64,000 bases of DNA, taken from Heliocidaris erythrogramma (taxonomy: Eukaryota > Echinodermata > Echinoidea > Camarodonta > Echinometridae). The stretch is from NCBI GenBank assembly GCA_025617745.1, contig CM046853.1, forward strand, positions 14,069,323 through 14,133,322, written 5' to 3'. Positions 49,225-60,856 of the stretch are shown piece after piece; position 1 is the first letter of the stretch, and every line of letters starts with the position of its first letter. The notes under the pieces are model-generated. The model was given only the letters and a program-made list of their open reading frames with translations, made no database searches and was not told where the DNA came from. Made by a program: the position numbers and the translations under genes.

Positions 49225-50259
49225 TTACCTGCGTTTGAGTGTTATCATGGGTTTGCTGTTGTTGTTGTTGTTGACGACCAGCATCTGGACAATCCTTGCG
49301 ATAATCTTGTTACATCCATAACAAACAGTTGGTAGGGTGCAATCCTTCTTCAAATGGCCCTTTCTGCCACGGTTGTAACATGGCGGGTCTGACTTACGCT
49401 TGAAGGAGGGAACTGATGTTTGACGCATCGTGTTCATTGCCTGTACAACTTCCTTCAGAGTTTCTCTCAAATCTGACAACTCGCTCTTCACTGACGCGAG
49501 TGTTGGATCTTCAGGCGTTGCCTGCACTCTCATGGCCTCTACTTCACATCCTCTTACTCTTGCTCTTGGTTCAAAGTCTTCATCTTGGAACAATTCCATG
49601 ACTTCCTTTCTTAACTCTGCGAAAGACATTGCAGGCCTAGAAAGAGCAGCATGTCTGAGCTCACGCTGAATGCTGCGGTCTCTCACCCCAGTGATGAATC
49701 TCTCCTTCAACGTGTTATCCTTCAGCCTTTGAAGTGCCTCTTTCTCTCCTCTTATCACTACGCTCTCCATCCGGTCATACAATCGGGGCAGTTCCCCGCT
49801 AAACTCTGCAAGCGTCTCACTTGGCTTCTGGACAAGCATATGGAGTTGCCTGGTTAAAGCTTGAACACTCTCCTTCCGTCCAAACCTGGCTACTAATATG
49901 GCCTTCACAACACTAGACTGTTCCCCTGGCCCAAGTTCATGGCACCTCAACTCGTCCTTAGCTCCATCTGCGAGATGAGCTATCAATACACGCGTCTGCT
50001 CTCTACATGCCAACTGGTAGTACTGGCAGTACTCTTCATACTCTTCTAACCACTCATGTATGGTGGGGTCTCTGGATTTCTGAGGAAACCCGTGGAACTT
50101 AGACAGTTTCATTGAGGGCATTCCCCTAGGTGTAGCCATGTTCCTGAATGCGTCAGTTAATGCTGACACCATGTCATTCAACCCTCCGTTTGACGCAGCC
50201 CCACCAGTTGGTAGATCATCATTATCAGGATCTCGCTGTCTCCTTCTTCGATTCGACAT
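49225..50259 (-). pseudogene. gypsy Gag, damaged zinc knuckles
   Basis: 344 residues starting MSNRRRRQRDPDNDDLPTGG, with a capsid-like helical middle (KLSKFHGF, EWLEEYEEY) and a C-terminal nucleic-acid-binding part. The first knuckle reads CYNRGRKGHLKKDC, where the second Cys of CX2CX4HX4C is Arg. The second knuckle starts CYGCNK but lacks the G-H step, and its frame shifts. The continuation RKDCPDAGRQQQQ is in another frame and ends near 49210. Confidence 0.85.
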
Positions 50260-50473
50260 CCTTCTTGACTATTAAGGAACCTGCTGGTTTACATAGGAGG
50301 CAATTCTATGTTCAAAGGTATTACAATATTATATGTTTACTAAATACCCATACTCTTACAACACTATTTATGATATATTCCCTCGTTGACCCAGTCGGGG
50401 GTTTACTTCCTTGCGTCTCAACTTCTCTCCATCGATGTCGGTTCTGCACATCGATGAACTTCATAGATGAAAT

Positions 50474-50489
50474 CCCACTCCTGACACCA
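50474..50489 (-). other. Primer-binding site, tRNA-Leu type
   Basis: Immediately inside the 5' LTR the minus strand reads TGGTGTCAGGAGTGGG, complementary to a tRNA 3' end ending ...CCTGACACCA, as in tRNA-Leu. There is one base between the LTR end (GACA) and this site. Confidence 0.75.
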
Positions 50490-50490
50490 C

Positions 50491-52618
50491 TGTCGCAGTC
50501 TAGGTATGGGGGGGGGGGGGGGCGCGTTGTCAGGACACCACAATGTAAGCAGCACACCAAGGAGTAGGGTGAGTGGTAGTTTATTATGTACTACAATCTG
50601 TGACAATTGGAAGAAAAACCCCTGCAAAATACAAAGAAAATCAAAATACAAAGATGAATAAATGATCGTACACAATTCTTGATCATCCCTATTCCAACTG
50701 AGTATTAACAAGTACTTTTTTCAAAGTTCAACTAATCCAGTCATGGATAATTCGCATATATGTATATATATATGATACTCTCGTCTAAGAAAACAGTTAT
50801 TTAAACCCATCGATCGACTTGCACCCTGATTTTAGAATATGAACGCATTTACAAGTATTAACACATTATCCAAAACACTACGCATGTATCATCAGTTTAA
50901 CAATCCTGTATCTATATCGATATAGTACATTTAAAAAATGTATGTAACTCCAAAACACAATCGATATGCATGTAACTTGGCCATCCTGACTGACTCACTC
51001 ACCCAGCTGAGGTTAGCCACAACGTCGTACGGAAGCTAGACGTCTTATCCACGCCCTCGTTCTGGACAATCTCTATAAACGAGAACACAATAACCCTCCA
51101 ATTGTAAATAACGATCCTGCTACACATAACTCAAATAATCATCTTGATCTCGACAATGTATCCATATCAGTATCGAAATCTCATTAGTGGAATATCTTGA
51201 TAAATGTTCGCTTTCCAACACAACAGATACAGAGATATGCTTGTCACTTGCACATTGTCTATCTACACATAGCGAACAATAATATGAATATTATTTGTCA
51301 GGACTGTTCATGCAACAATTTAGTACATGTAATGATTTATACCCACTGGAAAATCATCAATAGTAAATATATGCATGCAACATCTGATCATAATTGAACA
51401 ACAATAGTTATTCACCCTGACTTCAGAATAACTCCAAAATATAATTGTCATCAAACTTGTCTCTGACCCCTTACATGTATGAAAACATATTTACATTCAT
51501 AGAAACTTAATCATACCTTGGCTTCCCCTCGATCTGGACAGCTATATTCCAGCTCAACAGCTCATGTAACAGCTCACTGTACACCTATAAAGTTGAGACA
51601 TACAGTATGGGTTTTGATATCACTGTAGTCTATTATTTCAGAATACACTAAAATCAATCGTTGTGAACTAATGATATCATATCGTATAATCATAATGACT
51701 ATTGTAAATATGATTTGTGATAATAAATCTACTCTCATTCATATATGCAATCTGTCATTTAACATATTTGTATAATTATTGTCTTATCCCATACAATCTA
51801 CTCCGACCATTAGGGTCTGACACCTAGACTAGCCCATACCCAAAATGTACTCAACCCAATGCGGTTCAACAAATTCCACTGTACGTGCGCTTCATTATAC
51901 ACTCTCTAATCACTGAATCAATGAGCTCTTTCTCATGCCCAAATACTAAATTGTCACCCTATTTATATGATAAATATCCCTCATATAATGACAGCATTGT
52001 TTCCCTGATTATTTACTGATTTGTTACATCTCGTTATACAATATCAAAGCGCCAAATCTTCAGACCCAAAGTCTTATCGATACATGTATGTTATAGCTAT
52101 TCTTTCATCGACACTCTCACTGTGTAACTCTTTGTCTGTGTGCAGTTAAGTACGCACGGTATGAACAATACGATACAACTATCAACCACTCATAGCGAAG
52201 TAAGCTTGACCTGACCCCTTTAAAACTGCTATAATACATCTGTGGTTCTTGTAACTTCACAAGCTCTAATTTGATACTTAAATAAACACAATTATAAATC
52301 CACATACCTTAGAATCACAGTAACTTCACTGTAATTTCCCTCTCAATAAGGAGCATTCCCAAACCTTCCTCCTACTGACATCTTCAGTATCAGGTCCTTT
52401 TCCTTATCAAACTTTCAATCTTCACCAAACCCAATATACATATTCATCCACTTTGTTTGTTATACGTGTATTCCTAGCAATGCACAATAAATCTTCACAA
52501 GGTAAAAAGTATGTGTATGCTCATCATGATACATATTCCAACGTCTGATTCTCTGTTTACAACAAGGGTGGAAATTCCACAATACTACATTACTGTGCCT
52601 CCACTCATCTTCTTAGCA
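50491..52618 (-). repeat. 5' LTR, full length (2128 bp)
   Basis: In plus orientation it begins TGTCGCAGTC and ends TTCTTAGCA, so on the minus strand it is TG...CA. It is followed by TTAC (52619-52622). It includes 412 bases missing from the other LTR. A 15-G run near the start is 12 G in the other copy. Confidence 0.9.
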
Positions 52619-53677
52619 TTACTTCACAATTAAAGTATATGGTGTAAAGTACATTTAGCGTGGCACAGGCTGCACAAGTCATTCAACCGTTTCCCCCATC
52701 GATACAGGTTTTTGTTGCTGGGGAGACTGTCAATACCTGCATTGACAGCAAATTTCGAAACATATTATTGGGGCATATATCGTATATGATTGACTTCCAA
52801 GATAGGTCAGATTTCTCCTTCTCAAGGACCTTCATGAACTTACCCTAGACCAGGAGGGTTTCTATTTCCTTTACCCACTTCTCTCTATTTTCAAGTTTCA
52901 AATTCACTTTGATTGCCTTCTTGGTGTTTGGTGTTTTTCCAGTTGTTTTGAAAGCTACTTTCGTGCATTTGGTGTGCGGATTGAGTTATCGAGGACTTTC
53001 TGGTCCAAGTTCCCTCTCTTATCAGACGCTCGTTGAGAGCGTGTACTACACTTCATCGCCTTTGCATTTAGATGTACTATATCCTAAACAATGACAAGCC
53101 CGATACAATTCCGATATTGTTGGAATGTCAAGCCCAGCGGGGGTATGAACTATCGCTATGTTACCCCCCTGTCGGGGGATACCAAGCCATATCTTTATAT
53201 GTTTATCAAGGAGCTTATCGAGAAGTCTAAGGTGAGTATTATGAAGGTCATGTACAGTATACCTCATCGAGGGGGAGACAGTAAGCCGGAAGTATTTTCA
53301 GTTTATATTCGTTTCTTATATTCACTTGATCTATGTTAGTCAGAATGGTGTTCAGTTTATCATTTATGATCTCGTATATCTCGGTGGTTTTCATAGTGAA
53401 TGTGATGTGAGAGCCTAAAAACTTTACGGGGTCGTCATGTACCGAAATAATCTTATCATTTCCTATAAAAAAAATCGACTACGGTAGGTTTACCATTTAA
53501 GAGAGACATAGAGCGGCTTTTTCTAGGTTTTATTTTCAGACCCATGCTACCCAAAAGCTCATCCAGATCGTTCATTATCTTTTGATGGTGCCGTTTATTC
53601 CCTGTTATTAAGTTGAAGTCATCTGCGTATGGTGTGATTATCCTGTCGCCTGCGAAGTCGTATCCTCGTTGTGTCTT

Positions 53678-54275
53678 GAGACTCTCTAACTCCAGGGAGC
53701 TCCAACGCGCAGCGTTGGAGCTCCAGGTACAACTATCCAAAGTCGACCTCGCCCATTTTATGGCTAATCGCATCGCTTAATTTCGGCAGGTAAGATAGAA
53801 ATGTGTACTTACACTTCAAGAGAATTAATGTAACTATGTAGCAGGCTCCTTCAATTTACGATTTAACGATTGTTTCGATGAAAAAAATGGAATTTCCTCG
53901 CAGAGCCGATCTTTTCCCCGATACTGTACCGTCGATTCAAATGACTCGATCGCACTGTGTGATCGAGTCAGCGACGTATATACGGTACATTACACACAGT
54001 GCGATCGAGTCATTTGAATCGACGGTACAGTACGGGGAAAAGATCGGCTCGGCGAGGAAATTCCATTTTTTTCATCGAAACAATCGTTAAATCGTAAAAT
54101 CAAAGAGCCTGCTACATAGTTACAGTAATTCTCTTGAAGTGTAAGTACAAATTTCTATCTTACCTGCCGAAATTAAGCGATGCTTTTAGCCATAAAATGG
54201 GCTAGGTCGACTTTGGATAGTTGTACCTGGAGCTCCAACGCTGCGCGTTGGAGCTCCCTGGAGTTAGAGACTCTC
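53678..54275. mobile_element. 580-bp foldback element with 9-bp duplication (53687-54266)
   Basis: GAGACTCTC occurs at 53678-53686 and 54267-54275. Between them is a near-perfect palindrome: arms 53687-53961 and 53993-54266 with a 31-base spacer. The ends are TAACTCCAGGGAGCTCC and its complement, and each arm also contains a small palindrome (GGAGCTCCAACGC...GCGTTGGAGCTCC). A 9-bp duplication with long inverted arms is typical of Mutator-like elements. It splits the LINE RT between LEYLESL and KTQRGYDF. Confidence 0.9.
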
Positions 54276-54282
54276 CAGATAC

Positions 54283-55470
54283 TCAAGGACTGGATGGAAG
54301 CAAATCATAAACACAATCGGGGACAGGGGATCCCCCTGGAATACTCCTTTCTTAAACGTGAATTGTTTAGAATGCCATCTCGTGAAGAACTTGGTTGTGT
54401 TCTATACAGCAATTGACACCGTTAATGAATGCCTTTTGTATACCCGTTTATCAATGAATCCGTTGGCGGTCAGGTACAGAGTTAATCGCTCTGACAAAAT
54501 CTGGTTAAAAACTTTACCAATGCAAGATGTTAACGAAATCATGCGAAAGTTTTCTGGCTTTGTCGTTTCTCCTGCTTTGTGAATAAGAATTACTTTTGAT
54601 TCAGACCACGTTTCGGGGGGGGGGGGGGGGGGGGTCGCCGCTTTCCAGGACTCTGTTAAACAATGTGGCCAGAAATGATGCGTGCAATTTAAATGTTTTA
54701 ACACATACATCAGGCCATCTTCGCCAGGTGCCGATTTGGCATTTTTCCGTTTCAGAATCGCTTTCACATCTTTAGGTTTGAACCAACGAACTCAAACAAA
54801 GGTTTTAGTTCGGTGGTTTGAACGCGCTCATGTCGAACTTTTGGTGCTCTTCCGAACTCACTGATATAATTATACGGGAACCAGTTAAGCGAAGCCGGGT
54901 CAATGACATTGGGGACACTGTATTTAGAACAAAAGTACTCATCTGCCTCACTCTGGGAAAACGATGGCTTGGGCGAATCAGAATGCAGCGATCCGTTACA
55001 CGCTTTTTTGGAGAAATCATAGAAATTATTACGGAATCTCTTTTCTAAATGGGCTCTTGATTTCTCGTTTTCCGATTCTTTCGCTTTTTTCTTCAAATCA
55101 GTGCTAGTTGAAATTGTTTCGGCCGTCATCAGTTGCAGTTTTACCAAATGCCTTTTTGCGTAGTATGGTTTTGCGTTTTCTGGCCTGGGAAAGCGTTTTG
55201 GGTTCATGATCTATGTACATTTCATTAGATTTACTATCTAAAAACTCGCTGTACTTTTCAAAGTGCTCCGTCAAATATACAAGAGAGTTAGCTGCAATTT
55301 TAGGATTAATCGCGTTTGAACCGAGGTCGAAATGCAAGAGACTAATCCGTTCTTTAACTGCGTCGTTGTGGGAAGCCCATTCATCGTTACTAAGGAATGG
55401 AACGGTGAATCTTCTGGCATCCGTTCCAAAGTTGCGATAAGTGACAGTACGTACCTGGACTTCATGGTTA
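54283..55470 (-). pseudogene. LINE RT, N-terminal part
   Basis: Frames read DEWASHNDAVK (about 55380), KRFPRPENAKPYYAKRH, then ILKRKNAKSAPGEDGLMY, SESKVILIHKAGETTKPENF, RMISLTSCIGKVFNQILSER and FTFKKGVFQGDPLSPIVFM up to the foldback boundary. A poly-G run at 54617-54632 and frameshifts interrupt it. The 5' end of the LINE lies between about 55440 and 55690. Confidence 0.8.
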
Positions 55471-55690
55471 GGTAGGTGGGTTCATGGCATGCGAATAATC
55501 AAGCCGAAACTGCATGTCGGTGCGAAAAAAGAGAGCGTTCCGCTAGAGATCTTGGGGCGGTTCCACCTAAACTTCCACTAGATTCTACTTACAGGTTGCA
55601 AACTTTATTTCTCTTCCACTGGTGGTTAGTGGCTATACACATTAACAAACAACAGTTACAAGACATGCACAGGTTCCAAAAACGTGATTT

Positions 55691-56910
55691 GGGGTGAGGC
55701 AGCCAAATAACAAAAGTGCAAATTTGCAGTGGTGTCAAGAGACCGTGTTAATGGCGCCGTGCTTCATGCAAAATTGACGTTTTAAGAAGAGATGCTTATT
55801 AGGATGCAATGTATTTTTATTTGATTTTTTTTTTCATTTTTGTGTAAATCTCTCCTTTTTCTTTGTAGTGAATTGACAAAAACTCTTCTTAAAACACACA
55901 TATATCTTTTTTGCTTTATTACATTGCAACATCAGCCATTTGGAATGATGTGTGCTTGCTTATAGATATCATATATTCATTAGTTGTGACATTGATTTAT
56001 TATGTCTAGCAAAATACGTTAATAGGAGAAGAAATTAAGTATTTCTTGATTTGAATGGCAATTATGTATATTGCAGATATATTTCCATAATTCAATGATT
56101 CCCTCGGATTCTTATTGTCAGTATAGTGAATTCTATAACTTTGCAAATTTATTTGTCAAAATAATGTAAATGTTTCACTACTAAAGATTTTAAAGAAGTC
56201 TATGCCAATAAAGTTCCAATGAAATAATGATTGCAGCACATATGCATTTTTTCTTGAGGAGGTTTATAGACGTATACTACTTGAAGCAATTCTATACATG
56301 TATAGCTTGATTCTATGCAATATTTTCTCATCCATTTACTTCATCTAAAATGGAAACTATTGACTCGCCATTAGTCGATGGTCATTTAAGAAAAAAAATT
56401 TTTTTTTAATGATATAAATGGATAAAAGATAATATGTTGTAATGGACACATTGCGCTGAAACACCCTGATGTATTTGATTTACTATGACTTTTTTCAGTT
56501 AAAGCTAACCTTCCATGTCTGATAATGGAATGTCATGTCGAAGAATTTGATGTAGATTGACTGAATTGTTAACCACGGTGTTAATGGGTTATTTTGAAAA
56601 GCAAAATACATGTATAAGCAAAGTGAGGAAAACTTGATGGGAATCATATTCATGAAAGAGCACAACTCGATACATGTTATGCTCATGGTTGAGACTGGTC
56701 TTATTTTTCTCTGCTTGTTACTGTACTCAGCTAATTTACGTTTTCTACCCATACTAATTTAATTCCTTTTGCAGATGGTTCACCACGTGAACTATATTTC
56801 ATTCAACGTGTTTCTTAGTCATCTTGCTGTTCATTATTAGTTTCTTCAGAATATCGTCTCGTATTATAAGACCATGACTTGCACACAGACAAAAATTACA
56901 AGAGTAGGTC
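55691..56910. other. Non-coding DNA
   Basis: A+T-rich DNA with no repeat boundary, exon or RNA recognised. Confidence 0.4.
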
Positions 56911-56916
56911 CGTGTA

Positions 56917-57033
56917 AAGAGAGAGAGAGAGAGAGAGAGCGGGAGATAGAGTGTGTGTGTGTGTGTATGGGGGTGTGTGTGTGTGTGTGTGTGAATGGGG
57001 GTGTGTGTGTGTGTGTGTGTGACAGAGAGAGGG
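56917..57033 (+). repeat. (GA)n and (GT)n microsatellite
   Basis: A GAGA run, then two GT runs separated by ATGGGGGT, then GAGAGAGGGGAGGGG. The small ORF across it is repeat-derived. Confidence 0.9.
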
Positions 57034-57325
57034 GAGGGGGAATATTACAGAAAACCTTTATAGACCTTGTTGCGTCATTTGGTCCCGCATTTGGTATGGG
57101 GAATTTTTAAAGGGGAAATCTAGTAAATGTGTAAGTTTTGATGCATCATTTGCTACATGTATATGGAAAGGGATATCACAGAATTGGGTAAAAAATTGCA
57201 TCCAGCAGACTTTTTCTCCGAATATCTTCCCCTTACTTTTGAAAACGCACGCAGTTATTGTGACTCATAATAGTTTGAGTCTCTCATCACCACCTGTGGC
57301 TCAGCTGTAACTTTCCTGAACGCTG

Positions 57326-57453
57326 ATTGGTCGAATGCCTTGGAGACAACACCAGTGTTACCTCCAATCACCATTTCAGCTCCCCCTCCCATTTCTCACT
57401 TCAGAATATGATTGGTTGATGTATGTATGCATAAAGAGACGTTATGTGATTGG
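57326..57453. promoter_or_regulatory. Cluster of four CCAAT boxes
   Basis: ATTGG at 57326-57330, 57411-57415 and 57449-57453 (CCAAT on the minus strand), plus CCAATCA at 57364-57370 on the plus strand. Such spacing is common in NF-Y-bound promoters, but no exon was found on either side. Confidence 0.35.
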
Positions 57454-57499
57454 TGGATTAGGTAGGAAGCAGGACTCTCTATTGTGTTTGTGATGCATT

Positions 57500-60400
57500 A
57501 TTTTTTACATTAGACTAAAAAATCATCATTTCGGTACTTGTTGCGGGGTTTTTTTGTGTCGTTTCTGAAATTATTTGTACGTCGGTTACAAAAATATTCC
57601 TTATCATATTATGTTAATATTCGTGGCAAAGATAAATTTGAATGGTATTAAATTGACTGGGCCGTGGCCTTCACCATACCTTAATTAATTTTGAATAACA
57701 ACTTCGTCAAATACGAATTTACACAAGTTTCCCGTTTCTCATTGATATCAATTAGTTCTTTTCAGTTGTCAAGACCCAGAATGCGAACAACTGCCTTTTA
57801 GTAGATGAGGATGCAAGCACAACTCCAATCACTTCGGTTAAAGATCACATTGCAAGAAAATTCAATCACAATAAATATTGGCTTAATACTTATTATTGCA
57901 TAGATGGCATAAATTTTACAAGGTTATCCAAATTCAACGCTTGGAAACATTTGAATTAATGATTATTATCAATTATAAAACGGTAAAATACAGCCCCCGA
58001 TATAGCAGCTGAAGAGCTCCTTGAACGCTGCTGAGATGTGTGACGACACACGAAGGACCAGTCCTGTCTAAGCAGACGATGTCCCATAACATCTTACACA
58101 TTTTTCAGTGCCTGTTTTGTCATCTCCTCTTCACTTATTTCTCTTACTTGACTGTAAGTCTGTTGCCTCACTCTTAACTTCGTGTATGGTATTATTTTGA
58201 TGAAAAATGCAGCGTTAAAAAAATAAAAGAATCAGTCACTTGTAAACAAAATAAGACGCCATTGTATTTTCAGCTGCTTGCACCGGGGCATGTTCGGCGT
58301 TTCAAGAGGGAACGAATACAATCTGTGATATTATTCGGAGGGCTTTTCAATTTGAAAGTGGGGTTTATTTCATTGATCATTGACCCTTCTCCTGTGTATT
58401 TACTATCAAACGGTTTTAGTTATCAGAATCAGTTCACTTTCCCTTTTAGAATGGTGTGAAATAAGGTCATGTTAAATATAGCAAACTCTTTATAATTTGA
58501 TAAATAATTGCATTGCAATTACGTTCATTCATTATAGGACGTCGTCTGCTTAAGCAGGATCGATCCCTTGTGTGACGACATCAAAACATCGCTATATTTC
58601 TGGCGAATCCTCGGATATTCCAGATGCTTAGAAGAGCTTTTATTTATGTTGTTTTTATAATCATCAGATACGCAGTTGACATAAAACTTATACGATTGCC
58701 ATCTGTAAGCTTCCCAGTTTCTAGTGATACATTAATTGCCATATTTGTGATTTTCTTGCAATGTGATCTTTAACTACAATATAAGTATACGAGATCCTTC
58801 ATAAGATACCCGACATCCACGGTTGATGCACATTTAGGTTCAGGGTTCGAGCCCTATGTGATCATGCTCACTTTGCCATCTCTTCCTATTTCTGATTTTC
58901 AATTTCTGATTTCATTTTTACCTTTTCTTTTTTATATACTAAATTGATACCAATTTAGCTCTATCAAATTACCATAAAGTCTTTATAGAACAAACCCCAT
59001 ACAGTTTTTCAAATTGAAATTTATCACCTGTTGGCATAAAAATCAAAACGATTTAACTTTTAAATGGCTGAGTGCCTTCTGGCGTCGTTCAAAATCAGTG
59101 AGATTGCAGGGGTTTCTTTTAATTAAAAGACAGGTTAATCTTTGAATATGTAACAACTCCTGTGAATATTCCACTTTTGTGATGCCTGTTATTGCATCTG
59201 TGATTCTTAAGAATTTATACGGAGAGGCAAGTGTAAAAAACTGTAATTCATTTCAACATGAATAAGGTAAAAATAAAAACCCTTTAAAAGTAAAAAGTCT
59301 ATCGTGCGTGCCTTCGTGGCTTACATAATATTTGCGTATTCGTGGATCTGAGCAAGGAATTTTCAACTCTTGACTATGCAATATTTCTGCATAGGGAATA
59401 TTGTAGACTGAGCGGTACGTTTTACTATACAATGGTTTCAGAATTATTCAACAAATAAAAAACAGTATATTATGTATATTTATGCGATTCGGGTAAATCA
59501 GAATTATTATCTATAAAATGTGGGGATTCCGAAGTGTCAGTCCTTGGCCCGTTGTTTAAATTTGACAGATGAAAATGATATTTGTAATTCATCAAAGGCA
59601 TTGCACTATGTTTTATGTGCTGATAAAACCAATGCATATAGTTTACTACAGATTTTTAATACCATTAATAATCAAAATAGTTCAAAAGCAATAAAATGAC
59701 CTGAAGCTTTAAAATTATAATTATACTTTTAGAGGAGGGAAAACAAGAACGATTTATCACATATTGAAATTGCTTTGGTTTGTGAACCATTAGGGGGCGG
59801 GGATAGTACCAAACAGGGGCAGCGGAGTGTTTTGGAAAGTTGGGGAGGGGGGGGGGGGGGTGGCTCCCGGGGGCTGCGATGTGATTGTGGTGCAAGCATG
59901 ACAAGTTATATCCCTTTTCCCCTTTTTTTATTTTGGTCATGACAGAGGGAATGCAATATTCCAGGAAACGTAGTGGCTGAACGGGGAACATGTATATTTA
60001 TACTTATATAAAATTATGTGTGACTGTGCGTGCGTGTGCTGAGCTGTGTATTATTTGCAAACGTTTGTTATCTCTAGTCATCCCAGTATATAAATCCTTT
60101 GCTTTGACTATCATTGCAGTTTATGGTTGTTATTTTTTATCAAAAGAACACTGTAAGCTGAATGTTATAGTGGAATAAACTTTCTTTCAAGGGAGACCAA
60201 GACATAATGAATACAGGCAATAGTATGTTGATTCTGTATAGCTGAACAATTTAGGAGATAACTTTATTTTAATTTCATTTGAAATAATCATTTGAATAGG
60301 CACATGAGGAAATTTTCTTCGGACCAAAATGCATTAATTTTCATACAGACTCGCCAACCTAATAATATCTACACAAAAATAACGATACATCAGTCCATGA

Positions 60401-60800
60401 ATAAAGATTCAATTCAGAAAATAATAAATGACTCTGCAATCTTGATAGCAAGGTGTGTCCATGCAGGGTCTGCATTGTATTAGGACATGATATCGCATGG
60501 TCGGATAATCAGCATCAAGATGTCTAATGTAACTTGTTGGAAATGTGAGGTTAAATATAATTACGACTGACCTTATATTTACTCAGCATAAGTGATACTA
60601 TATTAAGAGATATTTGGTTGCACGATGACATTAATGAAGTTGTTCAAATTCTTTGATCGTAGTAGCTATGTATACTTTACTTGTTCAAAAATTATTATTG
60701 AATTGCGGTTGCTAAGTTATGAAGCCGCTAACGCTAAATATAATCGTTTTAACATCTTTATAATGTAAGTTTCAACAAATCATATGATCCCCATTACAAT
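57500..60800. other. Non-coding region downstream of the subtilase
   Basis: Contains an inverted-repeat pair (58034-58083 and 58536-58583) and a poly-G run (59845-59860). Otherwise no gene, RNA or repeat boundary is supported. Confidence 0.4.
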
Positions 60801-60807
60801 ACATTAA

Positions 60808-60813
60808 TTTATT
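60808..60813 (-). terminator. Subtilase polyadenylation signal
   Basis: TTTATT on the plus strand is AATAAA on the minus strand, 44 bases past the subtilase stop codon. It is a plausible poly(A) signal for a short 3' UTR. Confidence 0.6.
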
Positions 60814-60856
60814 GATATTTCTACACAGGCAATTTTGAGATTGTCAGTTGGCGGGT

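Larger units (their letters stand above)
44190..52618 (-). mobile_element. Ty3/gypsy LTR retrotransposon, internally deleted
   Basis: Read on the minus strand: 5' LTR 52618-50491, primer-binding site, gag (50259-49225), protease-RT-RNase H ORF (49195-46799), integrase remnants (46799-45862), then the truncated 3' LTR (45886-44190). LTR ends are TG...CA and a 4-bp TTAC duplication flanks the whole. The two LTRs differ at only about 15 places over 1.7 kb apart from length changes in repeats, so insertion is recent on a TE time scale. Frameshifts and a deletion into the 3' LTR make it non-autonomous. Confidence 0.93.
43674..55470 (-). mobile_element. LINE with restriction-like endonuclease, two nested insertions
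   Basis: The minus-strand coding order is: N-terminal linker (55450-54770), RT start SAPGEDGLMY and NFRMISLTSCIGK (about 54720-54480), KKGVFQGDPLSPIVFM (about 54360-54310), catalytic YADDF at 53629-53615, MGLKIKPRKSRSMS, and SLPSNKNLYRWGKRLNDLCS with CSLCHAKC (about 52710-52640). After the gypsy insertion come VIYTFLKYIKQNGLCDDRRV (44183-44110), RPDLCFINRN...ELTIPFEVNI (44045-43965), EIGSRGLMTPEN and SYVIFYS, ending at a stop near 43674. An RT followed by a zinc motif and a PD...E nuclease is the architecture of R2/NeSL-type LINEs. Stops and shifts show it is inactive. Confidence 0.85.

Noticed and set aside
49225-50259. Gag taken as a cellular zinc-finger gene
   Set aside because: It follows a primer-binding site and LTR and precedes Pol, so it belongs to the retrotransposon.
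53878-54090. Frame MKKMEFPRRADLFPDTV with a mirrored second half
   Set aside because: It is read through the arms of the foldback element. Its symmetry is that of the palindrome.
2949-57033. CRISPR-like or prokaryotic defence features among the repeats
   Set aside because: The repeats are microsatellites, LTRs, SINEs and inverted-repeat elements of eukaryotic type. No spacer array or cas-like gene is present.
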